A DNA stretch of 35,783 nt from an uncultured Oligoflexia bacterium (GTDB taxonomy: Bacteria; Bdellovibrionota; Bacteriovoracia; Bacteriovoracales; Bacteriovoracaceae), in the NCBI GenBank assembly GCA_950061135.1, contig CATLVU010000015.1, forward strand, positions 1-35,783, given 5' to 3'. Position numbers and translations under genes: made by a program. The stretch's first letter is position 1; every line of letters starts with the position of its first letter. Below the pieces are notes generated by a model that saw only the letters and a list, made by a program, of their open reading frames with translations, had not been told where the DNA came from and searched no databases. Below, one piece after another: positions 14,964-22,293 of this stretch.

Positions 14964-15251
14964 ATGAATAAAAAAGAAAAATCTACTCAATACAATTCAC
15001 AAGACTTATGCTATACTACCATTGCTGGAGAATCTCCAGCAATGCTCTTTGACAATTTGCCAGAAATATTAAGGCCGAACACTGCTGCTGAATTACTAGG
15101 TATTTCAGTTAAAACAATCTATGATTGGCGGTATCGGCAAGAGACGAGAAATATCCCAAAGAACCTATTTATAAAAATTAATAGGTTTTTATATATCCGA
15201 ACATCTGCGTTAAGAGATTGGATTGGCCAACAAAACAACACTTTGTTGTAA
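14964..15251 (+). CDS. Excisionase-like helix-turn-helix protein
   Basis: The 95-residue reading starts at ATG 14964, seven bases after AAGGA (14952-14956). Residues about 35-90 form a MerR/excisionase-type winged helix: RPNTAAELLGISVKTIYDW, then a basic wing and FLYIRTSALRDWIG. Such proteins bend DNA at attachment sites and set the direction of integrase action; many also repress their own promoter. It lies 12 bases upstream of the integrase gene. A second in-frame ATG at 15042 would give a 69-residue protein of classic excisionase size and lies at the edge of a perfect palindrome, so the true start is open. Confidence 0.75.
   Translation: MNKKEKSTQYNSQDLCYTTIAGESPAMLFDNLPEILRPNTAAELLGISVKTIYDWRYRQETRNIPKNLFIKINRFLYIRTSALRDWIGQQNNTLL
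15009..15044 (+). promoter_or_regulatory. Extended -10 motif followed by a 25-bp perfect palindrome
   Basis: TGCTATACT (15009-15017) fits an extended -10 element (TGn-TATAAT type). Two bases later the arms CATTGCTGGAGA (15020-15031) and TCTCCAGCAATG (15033-15044) form a perfect inverted repeat around a single A. The second arm contains the alternative ATG 15042. This is the layout of an operator over a transcription start, or of an RNA hairpin covering a start codon, in front of the integrase gene. Confidence 0.5.
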
Positions 15252-15263
15252 GGAGGTTTAACC

Positions 15264-16421
15264 ATGACAATTCGCAAAGTTCAAACAGCTAAAGGTACAA
15301 ATTATCTAGTTGATATTTATGCTAATGGCCGTAACGGTAAACGCATTAGACGTAAATTCAAAAAGAAAATTGATGCTCAAAACTTTTTAGATAACTATCT
15401 CGCTGAAAAAGTAAATTATATAAAATCGGGTAAGTCTTTAGGACTTCTCGAAGAAGTTATCTATAAGGATGAGGCCATATTTTGGCTAGAGTCAATGAGA
15501 CATCACTTTTCTGTATCTCATTTAAAAAGAGTTCAAGGAATTCTAAGAGATCAATTAGAACGATTTGGAAATCATACTCTAGACAGGCTTGATGCTGCTT
15601 TTTTAACCAATTATCAAAGGGAGCTAAAAGCACATCGCCAAAAAAATGCAACGATCAATCGAAAGACAGAGGTTTTTACCTCTGTCTTTAATCACTCAGT
15701 CAGGCATAGACGTATCCCCTATTCACCAGCGATAGGGTTTAAAAAACTTCCTCTTCACAGAGAAGAAGTTTCCTTTTGGGAAAAATCAGAAGTTAGCGAC
15801 TTTTTGAGATATATGAATATACGTTATCCAAAAGCTTCTTCCAAGAGATGGGTTTACGTTGCCTACCTAACAGCTTTAAATACAGGTGTTAGAGCAGGAG
15901 AATTGTGGGGACTAAAAAAAGAAGACCTTTCCCACCAAAATGAAACTATTTTTGTAAGACGACAACTTAATCGCATTACCAAAGAATTTGATTTACTAAA
16001 GGGAAAAAGAAATTCAAAGTCAGGAAAGCTTTCAAGACGCGTCCCTTGTAACCCTGAAATAAGAAAAGAGTTAAATGAGTTGATTAAAGAAAAAAAGATC
16101 AAAGACGGTGAAACCATCTTTCAAAATCTTGAAGGGAAGCCTATAGACCATGATAACTTTCAGAGAGTTTTCAAGGCCGATTTAAAGGCTTGGGGTGGAA
16201 GGGCCATTCGTTTTCATGATCTTCGCCATACGGCAATCACACAAATGATTGCAGCAGGCATTGATATTAAAACGGTGCAAAGTATTGCAGGCCATGAAGA
16301 TGTCAAAACGACGATGAACTATGTCCATCTTGTCGGCGACTCAATTAAGGAAGTTGCAAGATCGTTTAGCTTATCTTTTAGCAACGAAAATGACAGTAAA
16401 CTAAGGTTGATTTCGGGCTAA
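15264..16421 (+). CDS. int: Phage-type tyrosine integrase of the ICE
   Basis: The 385-residue integrase has an N-terminal arm-binding domain (about 1-50, with YLVDIYANGRNGKRIRRKF), a core-binding SAM-like domain (about 65-160) and a catalytic domain. Catalytic residues: R210 in LNTGVRAGE, K255, H318 and R321 in FHDLRHTA, H344 in AGHED and Y353. It would integrate and excise the element. An excellent ribosome binding site (AGGAGG, 15251-15256) is seven bases before the ATG at 15264. The gene ends about 100 bp from the 3' end of tRNA-fMet, the usual position next to the attachment site. No frameshift or lost residue is seen, so it is probably active. Confidence 0.93.
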   Translation: MTIRKVQTAKGTNYLVDIYANGRNGKRIRRKFKKKIDAQNFLDNYLAEKVNYIKSGKSLGLLEEVIYKDEAIFWLESMRHHFSVSHLKRVQGILRDQLERFGNHTLDRLDAAFLTNYQRELKAHRQKNATINRKTEVFTSVFNHSVRHRRIPYSPAIGFKKLPLHREEVSFWEKSEVSDFLRYMNIRYPKASSKRWVYVAYLTALNTGVRAGELWGLKKEDLSHQNETIFVRRQLNRITKEFDLLKGKRNSKSGKLSRRVPCNPEIRKELNELIKEKKIKDGETIFQNLEGKPIDHDNFQRVFKADLKAWGGRAIRFHDLRHTAITQMIAAGIDIKTVQSIAGHEDVKTTMNYVHLVGDSIKEVARSFSLSFSNENDSKLRLISG

Positions 16422-16432
16422 TTCCATTGGCC

Positions 16433-16450
16433 GTAGTCACTATGTAGTCA
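16433..16450. repeat. Direct repeat GTAGTCA near the integrase end
   Basis: GTAGTCA occurs at 16433-16439 and 16444-16450, 11 bp apart. The second copy runs into a small inverted repeat GTCA TTTT TGAC (16447-16458). This lies between the integrase stop and the tRNA terminator, where integrase or excisionase binding sites would be expected. No matching copy was found at the left side of the element. Confidence 0.3.
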
Positions 16451-16466
16451 TTTTTGACTTGAGGGC

Positions 16467-16491
16467 AAAAAAAAACCACTCTGGTGAGTGG
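16467..16491 (-). terminator. Rho-independent terminator of tRNA-fMet
   Basis: Read on the minus strand, CCACTC (complement of 16486-16491), loop ACCA and GAGTGG (complement of 16476-16481) form a perfect 6-bp stem followed by nine T residues (complement of 16467-16475). It lies 31 bp beyond the 3' end of the tRNA gene. It may also stop transcription leaving the integrase gene, although the plus-strand T-run is poor. Confidence 0.8.
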
Positions 16492-16521
16492 CTTAAGTAT
16501 TTGTTTTTAAATGATTTTTTT

Positions 16522-16598
<77 letters not shown>

Positions 16599-16611
16599 TT
16601 AAAGTACTCCA

Positions 16612-16640
16612 GTTATAAATGATTAAAATGCTTATGTCTA
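16612..16640 (-). promoter_or_regulatory. Promoter of tRNA-fMet
   Basis: On the minus strand TAGACA (complement of 16635-16640), a 17-bp spacer and TATAAC (complement of 16612-16617) give a good sigma-70 promoter. Transcription would start near 16605, about 7 bases before the mature tRNA 5' end. Confidence 0.7.
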
Positions 16641-16723
16641 CCCCTGTTAAAAGTTTTTTGCTCAAGCTTAAATTGCTAATATTACTTAAAGTGCTTCCGA
16701 TAGGAATTGTAGATGGAGGCTTT

Positions 16724-17041
16724 ATGGACTTTAAATTAACTAAACCAACAACTGAAAAATTAAATTTAGATACAACTGAGTTATCAGCGGATCAAGTCAG
16801 ACTAATCAAGTCCATTAATTCAATGCTTACACATGTGATGAGCACTGAATCTGAAAAGGAATACTTTACAGGAAGTTCTGATCTTTTAAGAGTCGTAGCG
16901 ATTGCGATTAAGCAAGCGAACTTTAACAAGACACAACTAGCTGGTGAATCAATTGATTATGAACAGCAAGTGCTAGAATATTGTGCTGATGCTTTAATTG
17001 ATGAAATTCATTCTGGAAAACTAGTTAGATACGATAACTAA
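16724..17041 (+). CDS. Conserved-looking hypothetical protein
   Basis: The 105-residue soluble protein begins MDFKLTKPTTEKLNLDTTE and is mostly helical and acidic, without cysteines, signal or membrane segments. The ATG at 16724 is chosen because GGAGG (16715-16719) lies just upstream; the open frame to the left crosses the tRNA promoter and is not coding. Its stop overlaps the end of the convergent rluB gene by four bases. I do not recognise the family. It is the first chromosomal gene on the integrase side of the tRNA. Confidence 0.65.
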   Translation: MDFKLTKPTTEKLNLDTTELSADQVRLIKSINSMLTHVMSTESEKEYFTGSSDLLRVVAIAIKQANFNKTQLAGESIDYEQQVLEYCADALIDEIHSGKLVRYDN

Positions 17042-17982
17042 GACTTTTCCGCTCTTTGTTGAGCTTGAATTTCTTTCAAAATTTCTTTTTGACGCTCGAT
17101 AGTCTTAAAATAATTTTCTTTGTTATATTTTTCAAAATCTTTTGAGTTTGCAAGCTTTGCATCTTTTTGCTTTTTTGAGAACTTTTTCAGGTTTATAGAT
17201 TTTTTAATTGAAACATACTCCATGGCACCACTACGCTTGGTTCCATCCTTGTTAATTCCAATTGCCTTGAAAAGTTCATTCTTAGTAATATATGTCCACT
17301 TACCAGGTTGTAGACCTTTTATTGATAAATTCCCAATTGCAACTCGCTTAAGCTTATCTATTGTAACACCACAAGCTTCACAGATTTTTCTAATCTCTCT
17401 GTTTTTACCTTCTTCTAAACGAAATTCAAGCCAAGTTTTACCAGGTAATTGCTCAATTACGCGGACTGACTTTGGCCGTAATAATTGGCCATCGATATGT
17501 GCTCCTTTTTTGAGCTGAGACAAAATATTTTCTGAAACTTTTCCAAAAACTTTTACTTCGTAAACTTTTGTAATTTCGTATTTTGGGTGCATGATGAAAT
17601 TTGCGAAATCTCCATCGTTTGTTAAGAGAAGTAAGCCTTCTGAAAGATAATCCAACCTTCCAACTGGATAGACTCTTGTTTTAATAGGTATAAGGTCCAT
17701 TACAGTTTTTCTACCTTCTGGGTCTGTAACTGTTGTAACATAACCACGTGGTTTATTTAGGACTAGATAGATATGATCGATAGCCAATAGATCGATTATT
17801 TGGCCTCTTACTTCTACAACATCTTGTGATGGATCGACTTTAGAACCTAGTGTTGTTTGCTTTATACCATTAACTTTAACAACTCCTGAAGTTATTAACT
17901 CTTCAGCCTTTCTTCTGGAGGTAACCCCACAATCTGCAATATATTTTTGTAAGCGAATAAGTTTAGTGTCTTGAGACTTCAT
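17038..17982 (-). CDS. rluB: 23S rRNA pseudouridine synthase, RluB type
   Basis: The 314-residue enzyme has an N-terminal S4 RNA-binding domain (about 8-55, LQKYIADCGVTSRRKAEELI) and a RsuA/RluB catalytic domain. The conserved NKPRGYVTT (about 76-84), the catalytic aspartate D111 in GRLDYLSEG, and EGKNREIRK (about 196-204) are all present. RluB isomerises a uridine in helix 89 region of 23S rRNA (E. coli U2605). The lysine-rich C-terminal tail (from about 260) is longer than in minimal members. AAAGGA lies six bases before the ATG. It sits downstream of scpA-scpB as in many bacteria, but with a promoter of its own in the 87-bp gap. Confidence 0.92.
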   Translation of the reverse strand: MKSQDTKLIRLQKYIADCGVTSRRKAEELITSGVVKVNGIKQTTLGSKVDPSQDVVEVRGQIIDLLAIDHIYLVLNKPRGYVTTVTDPEGRKTVMDLIPIKTRVYPVGRLDYLSEGLLLLTNDGDFANFIMHPKYEITKVYEVKVFGKVSENILSQLKKGAHIDGQLLRPKSVRVIEQLPGKTWLEFRLEEGKNREIRKICEACGVTIDKLKRVAIGNLSIKGLQPGKWTYITKNELFKAIGINKDGTKRSGAMEYVSIKKSINLKKFSKKQKDAKLANSKDFEKYNKENYFKTIERQKEILKEIQAQQRAEKS

Positions 17983-18025
17983 ATAGATCCTTTTCTACCT
18001 CACGGCAGTAATAAATTAAAAATGC

Positions 18026-18054
18026 AAATTATGCTTTTAAAGTCTTTGTGTCAA
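18026..18054 (-). promoter_or_regulatory. Sigma-70 promoter of rluB
   Basis: On the minus strand a consensus TTGACA (complement of 18049-18054) is followed after 17 bp by TAATTT (complement of 18026-18031); CATAAT at shorter spacing overlaps it. It lies in the gap between scpB and rluB, so rluB can be expressed independently of the scp operon. Confidence 0.65.
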
Positions 18055-18069
18055 CAAAGGTCGTAATAA

Positions 18070-19287
18070 TTATCTATTCTCTTCTTCAGACTCAGTCTGG
18101 GTGAAATCAGCTCCAAATAAGTTATCAAAAGCTTTGTCGAGTTCAGAGTCAATTTGTGATTTGTTGTCAAAAACAGGCATATCATCAGCCTCTATTTCAT
18201 CATCAATAATCTTCTGGGATGTTTCGAGCATCTGATCTAGTTTTTCTTGAAACTCATCTATTTCCTCAACACTCAACTCTCCTGCAATCTGCTCGACTTC
18301 TGGTGCATTTAATAACTCAGACATATTTGAGAGTTGATTTATAGCTGCTGCCTTTGGTTCAATCACATTGGTAACAAGTTCTGAGTTAATGGACTCTTTA
18401 TTTTGTTCAATAACCTGTGACTTATTTAAATACTCTTCTAAAAGATCAAAAGCAGATTTTTTCTCTTCTCCTGATTCTGTTTTTCTAGACTTTTCAAGAT
18501 CAACTAAAGATTTAGTAAAAAGAGTTTCAGCTGAAATACTTTTAATAGAAGAGCTTAACTCATCCAACTCTTGAAGTTCATCTAAGTCAAAACCTCTTTT
18601 CTTTTCTAGCTGAACTATAGATTTAATATCTCCAACAGACTTTGTATCTGCCAATTCATCTAGTTCATGCTCTGATGGAAGGTCATTGAGATCATTTAAG
18701 TTAAAAATTTCTAAAAACTCCGGCGTCGTAGCGTACAAAGATGGCCTTCCTACTTCTTCGGATTTACCTGCTGTTTTAACAAGTCTTTTATCCATCAGCG
18801 CTCTGATTATATGAGAACTATCTACGCCTCGTACTTTTTCAACTCCAACTTTTGAAATTGGTTGTTTGTAAGCAATTATTGCCAACACTTCAAGTGCTGT
18901 CGGACTAAGTTGCATTGCCGATACTTTGTAAACTGCTTGAATGTATTTTGAAAAAGTTGCTTTAGTTCTAAATTGGTACCCTTCTGCCACTTCCATCAGC
19001 CTTACGCCGTGATGCTTTTGCTCGTACTCTTCCTGAAGTCTTGCTATTGACTCATGTAAAACTCTTAAAGGCAGATCTGTGTCTATATAGTTTTTAATCT
19101 TCTGAATGCTAATTGGTCTTTCACTCATAAAGATAATAGATTCAATTGCCCCACAAAGAGTTTCTGGGTTCAGGCCTGTTCTAGCTTGCCAAAGTTTATC
19201 CTCTTGTTCTTTTTCATTAAAAAAGTCCAAGTCTAGATCAAATTCTTCTTTGCTAAAATTCCAACTGTAATCAATCACACTCATCAT
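18070..19287 (-). CDS. scpB: Segregation and condensation protein B with long acidic C-terminal extension
   Basis: ScpB is the kite subunit of the Smc-ScpA-ScpB chromosome condensin. The tandem winged-helix core is at about residues 41-205 (LCGAIESIIFMSERPIS, LSPTALEVLAIIAYKQPIS, VRGVDSSHIIRALMDKRLV and GRPSLYATTPEFLEIFNL). The protein has 405 residues against about 180-250 usually. The extra part is a 40-residue N-terminal lead and a roughly 200-residue, glutamate/aspartate-rich, probably disordered or coiled C-terminal tail. The start MMSV follows AAAGGG closely. It lies 12 bases downstream of scpA in the same operon. No frameshift explains the extension; it is one continuous frame. Confidence 0.9.
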   Translation of the reverse strand: MMSVIDYSWNFSKEEFDLDLDFFNEKEQEDKLWQARTGLNPETLCGAIESIIFMSERPISIQKIKNYIDTDLPLRVLHESIARLQEEYEQKHHGVRLMEVAEGYQFRTKATFSKYIQAVYKVSAMQLSPTALEVLAIIAYKQPISKVGVEKVRGVDSSHIIRALMDKRLVKTAGKSEEVGRPSLYATTPEFLEIFNLNDLNDLPSEHELDELADTKSVGDIKSIVQLEKKRGFDLDELQELDELSSSIKSISAETLFTKSLVDLEKSRKTESGEEKKSAFDLLEEYLNKSQVIEQNKESINSELVTNVIEPKAAAINQLSNMSELLNAPEVEQIAGELSVEEIDEFQEKLDQMLETSQKIIDDEIEADDMPVFDNKSQIDSELDKAFDNLFGADFTQTESEEENR

Positions 19288-19299
19288 TTACCCTTTAAA

Positions 19300-20106
19300 C
19301 TATTGTAACATTTCTTCCGAAACACTCTCAGGCTCTTCAGAGTCAAAGCCCGTTGCAGATTCAACATCTAAGTCGTCTATTGATTTTACGACGTTTACAG
19401 TGATCTGACCTTGAGAGTTTTCTTGAGTTATTTGTAATTTACTTAATCTTGCAAGTTCTAATAGTGAAATAAAAGTTATTACTACTTCTTCAGTTCCTTT
19501 CGCTTGAGAAATCAAATCGTCTAAAGTTGTACTCGCTCCAACTGATAGTCGTGACTTTAATTCTATGAGCTTTTCTTTGATAGAAATTCGATCTCGCTTT
19601 ACAACAGTGTATTTTCGCTTTTCTCTACGAATAATGTCGATCATTGCACCTGTTAAGGATTGGAGATCGATTGGTTGTAAAATACTATTTTGTATGGCCT
19701 TTCTATCAACTTTCGGTCGAACAAAAATCTCTTCATTTCTTTTAGGTAGGGCCCAAAGTTTTTCGCTTAATTTTTTATATTTTTCTAACTCTTCTAGTCT
19801 TTGAATTAATTGAGTTTTAGTAGTGATATCACTAGGTAAAAAGTCGAGATCATCTTTTTGCGTTTTTTCATCTTCTGAAACGGACTTACTTTTAATATAT
19901 AAAAGAGTCGAGGCCATATAAAGATAGTCACCTGCAACATCAAAGTTTAAGTCATTCATTTGATGAATATAATTGAGGTACTGGTCAGTGATTTTGTTGA
20001 TATCCAAATCTTTTATTTCAATTTCTTCACGCTGAATAAGCTGTAATAATAAGCCTAAAGGACCATCAAATTTTTGAACTTTAACTTGAATATCAGTTTC
20101 AATCAT
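19300..20106 (-). CDS. scpA: Segregation and condensation protein A
   Basis: The 268-residue kleisin subunit bridges the Smc heads and binds ScpB. The N-terminal domain has the family signature FDGPLGLLLQLIQREEIEI (about 14-32) and DYLYMASTLLYIKSKS (about 60-75). The C-terminal winged helix is at about 195-245 (VVITFISLLELARLSKLQI). A short acidic tail follows. AGGAG precedes the ATG. The gene follows the M50 protease gene by 13 bases and precedes scpB by 12, so the three form an operon. Confidence 0.94.
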   Translation of the reverse strand: MIETDIQVKVQKFDGPLGLLLQLIQREEIEIKDLDINKITDQYLNYIHQMNDLNFDVAGDYLYMASTLLYIKSKSVSEDEKTQKDDLDFLPSDITTKTQLIQRLEELEKYKKLSEKLWALPKRNEEIFVRPKVDRKAIQNSILQPIDLQSLTGAMIDIIRREKRKYTVVKRDRISIKEKLIELKSRLSVGASTTLDDLISQAKGTEEVVITFISLLELARLSKLQITQENSQGQITVNVVKSIDDLDVESATGFDSEEPESVSEEMLQ

Positions 20107-20119
20107 TATTTAAGCTCTC

Positions 20120-20794
20120 CTAACTTAGAATATATAAAAACAACATTGTCACTTTTTGTCCTAGTAATGTAATAGGCGTTAAAACTTTTCCAATAGTAGA
20201 AATCCCCATAAAACTAAGAGCAATAATTGCCAAGAAAATCATTGGTGTATAATTCTGTATCGACTCATACAAACGTAAAGTTTCACCTTTTAAAAAAGCG
20301 GCGACCATTCTTGATCCATCAAGCGGAGGTAGTGGTATCAAATTAAAACCTCCTAATAAAAAATTTATAAAAATTGAATAATTTAGCATTTTTAACAGTA
20401 GTGGATACACTCCAAGATCACTTGGTAAATACAGCGATAGTATCGCGAATAATAAAGCGCTTAGTGTACCTAAAATAAAATTAGATAATGGCCCTGCAAA
20501 GCTTACCCAAAAAATTGCTTTTCTTTGATTTTTAAAGTTTCTAGAATCGACAGGTACAGGACGAGCCCAGCCAAAAACTGCCCAACCCAATAAAACTCCA
20601 ATCAAAGGAAAAATTATTGTTCCCATCGGGTCGATATGAACTGATGGATTTAAAGTTAGTCTTCCACTATTTTCTGCTGTTGGGTCACCGAATCTTTTGG
20701 CCACATAACCGTGAGACCATTCATGAACCACAATGGCCAATAAAAAACCAGGTGCACATTGAGCAATAGTAAAAAGAATTCCCTGAATATCCAT
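20120..20794 (-). CDS. M50-family (site-2-like) membrane zinc protease
   Basis: The 224-residue polytopic protein has the zinc motif HEWSH (H24, E25, H28) in its first membrane helix, and NLIPLPPLDGSR (about 151-162, third ligand D159) in a later one. Both are diagnostic of the M50B family of intramembrane metalloproteases. About five to six membrane segments are visible and no PDZ domain, so it is the small Rhodobacter/YwhC-like subtype often found before scpA. The substrate is unknown. It is probably the first gene of the M50-scpA-scpB operon, divergent from the Nudix gene. Confidence 0.9.
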   Translation of the reverse strand: MDIQGILFTIAQCAPGFLLAIVVHEWSHGYVAKRFGDPTAENSGRLTLNPSVHIDPMGTIIFPLIGVLLGWAVFGWARPVPVDSRNFKNQRKAIFWVSFAGPLSNFILGTLSALLFAILSLYLPSDLGVYPLLLKMLNYSIFINFLLGGFNLIPLPPLDGSRMVAAFLKGETLRLYESIQNYTPMIFLAIIALSFMGISTIGKVLTPITLLGQKVTMLFLYILS

Positions 20795-20862
20795 CTCTAT
20801 TTCATATCAAAAAGGCTTATTGATGCAAAGTAATATATACAGATAGGCCCACTTATAGGCAT

Positions 20863-20890
20863 TTACCAATGGAACTTAATCCCTCATAAT
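20863..20890 (+). promoter_or_regulatory. Candidate promoter giving a leaderless Nudix mRNA
   Basis: TTACCA (20863-20868), 16 bp and CATAAT (20885-20890) form a moderate sigma-70 promoter. The -10 ends six bases before the ATG at 20897, so transcription would start at or next to the start codon. No ribosome binding site is present upstream of the gene. Confidence 0.4.
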
Positions 20891-20896
20891 AAATAT

Positions 20897-21319
20897 ATGC
20901 AGAAGAAAAAAGTACAAGTTGCTGTTTATTATAGAGATGATGATTCTCTTAAATATTTTTTATTGCTTAAAATGAATGAGAGAAGGCACGGGCATTGGCA
21001 AAATATAACAGGTGGTGTCGAAAAAAACGAAGATTTTTTAACTGCAGCATATCGAGAATTAAACGAAGAAACCTCAATTTCAAAAGACGATATCAAACAA
21101 TTTCATAACTGCCCTTTAGTTTTTAAATTTACTGATCAGTGGGAAAACGATGTCATCGAGAATTGCTTTATTGTAGAGCTAAATAACAAAATTGAAATCT
21201 TACTCGACCCTAATGAGCACCAAGCATTTAGTTGGGTTAATGAAAACGAAATAAAACCAACTAGCGTCCATTATAAGTCTAACTATGATGTACTCATTTA
21301 TGGAATCGAAAATTTATGA
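20897..21319 (+). CDS. Nudix hydrolase, NudB-like
   Basis: The 140-residue enzyme carries a complete Nudix box at about 39-61: GGVEKNEDFLTAAYRELNEE with the required G, E, R, E, E, E residues for metal-dependent diphosphate hydrolysis. Flanking features (HWQNITGG before the box and NEHQAFSWV near 105-113) resemble NudB, the dihydroneopterin triphosphate pyrophosphatase of folate synthesis, but substrate cannot be assigned safely from sequence. The start lacks a ribosome binding site and lies right at the predicted transcription start. Its stop overlaps the start of the next gene by four bases, so it leads a small operon with two envelope proteins. Confidence 0.88.
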   Translation: MQKKKVQVAVYYRDDDSLKYFLLLKMNERRHGHWQNITGGVEKNEDFLTAAYRELNEETSISKDDIKQFHNCPLVFKFTDQWENDVIENCFIVELNNKIEILLDPNEHQAFSWVNENEIKPTSVHYKSNYDVLIYGIENL

Positions 21320-22293
21320 AAATAATAACTTTTTTACTAATTTTTTCACTCGACTGCTTGGCAATAGATGAAGCAGATTTAAAGTTCATACAAAGCCTAA
21401 ATCAATTCGAACAAGTGCAGCTTAACAAAGATAAAGAAGAAGTTAGTAAAAAAACAAATAGAAATGCTTTTAGAAAAGAGTTTTTGGCCCATATAAAAAA
21501 AGGTCGTAAACTTTATCGGATGCAAGATGGGACAACTGTTTTTACAGATAAAGCATTAGATGTAAGAGCTTATCGATTAATAAATGATGAATTGTATACA
21601 TATATTCTAGATACAAAAGGTGAAACTCTATTTAAAATTATGAGCCAAGATATTGAAGACATAAAACCTGTAACAACCTTGTATGAAAAGCCTGAAAAAT
21701 TCATAGCACAAACACCTAAGGTTGAAAAAGTTATTCCTAACTCTCTCGATTTTAATGCCTTGATTACAGCGCAGCTGGGATACTCTGATGGAGCCTTCAT
21801 TAGTGATCTTTCAAATGAAAGTTTTGGAGGAGGAATTGTTCAAAGATATGAACTAGCTCTAGTCAGTAATTTTGATCTTAAAACAAAACTTGCTTACCCA
21901 ATACAATATGGCGCCGCTATTGGCTTTGAAACCATGTCTGGAAGAACCAAGTCCAATAAGCTTGAAACAAAAACAATTACATTCGCCCCTAATGTTTTTT
22001 ATGACTTTGAAGAATTCACTGCTTACTTTAAAATTGGTTTTTCACTTTTTAGTGAACTCACTTTTGAAGCACCAGAAAAAACAAGTTCCATTCCATTTAG
22101 TAATAGCATTTTTAATATTGGTTTTTATAAAAGTGAGCCCGTTCAAGATCTTGGCCGTGCATCATGGGGCTTTAATTTTCAGCGAAATTGGGTACGTGCC
22201 TATTCTGATGATATTAACTTGAACTTGTCTTCTTCGAATAAGCCTGAAGATAGTCTAGCATTCACCATAGGATTTATACCGAGTTTTATATGA
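21316..22293 (+). CDS. Predicted outer-membrane barrel protein with N-terminal helical region
   Basis: The 325-residue protein has a signal peptide (to about residue 17, cleavage near CLA). A charged helical and mixed region follows (about 20-145), then a strand-rich C-terminal half with many aromatic and glycine residues (about 150-325) that ends in FTIGFIPSFI. This suggests a small outer-membrane barrel with a periplasmic N-terminal domain. It overlaps the Nudix gene by four bases and the next gene by four (ATGA), so the three are one operon. No family is recognised. Confidence 0.6.
   Translation: MKIITFLLIFSLDCLAIDEADLKFIQSLNQFEQVQLNKDKEEVSKKTNRNAFRKEFLAHIKKGRKLYRMQDGTTVFTDKALDVRAYRLINDELYTYILDTKGETLFKIMSQDIEDIKPVTTLYEKPEKFIAQTPKVEKVIPNSLDFNALITAQLGYSDGAFISDLSNESFGGGIVQRYELALVSNFDLKTKLAYPIQYGAAIGFETMSGRTKSNKLETKTITFAPNVFYDFEEFTAYFKIGFSLFSELTFEAPEKTSSIPFSNSIFNIGFYKSEPVQDLGRASWGFNFQRNWVRAYSDDINLNLSSSNKPEDSLAFTIGFIPSFI

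Larger units (their letters stand above)
2764..16521 (+). mobile_element. Integrative conjugative element with type IV secretion genes (left edge approximate)
   Basis: Nearly 20 genes on the plus strand form one block: a type IV secretion operon, coupling protein, relaxase candidate, oriT candidate, SSB, excisionase-like protein and tyrosine integrase. The integrase end abuts the 3' end of a tRNA-fMet gene, a classic arrangement for ICEs. The right limit is therefore well placed to within about 100 bp. The left limit is not proven: no copy of the tRNA 3' end was found in 1-3000. The coordinate given is the end of the last leftward gene before the conjugation operon; the element could start outside the window and include the first recombinase. 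No cargo genes are recognised. Confidence 0.75.

Noticed and set aside
2764-16521. Cargo such as antibiotic resistance, restriction-modification or toxin-antitoxin genes in the element
   Set aside because: All recognisable genes are transfer, DNA processing or integration functions. The four mini-genes could hide an anti-defence function, but nothing in them supports a specific call.
16619-16723. Upstream extension of the 105-residue protein with a hydrophobic N-terminus
   Set aside because: The stretch contains the tRNA-fMet promoter on the other strand and no ribosome binding site. GGAGG directly before ATG 16724 marks the real start.
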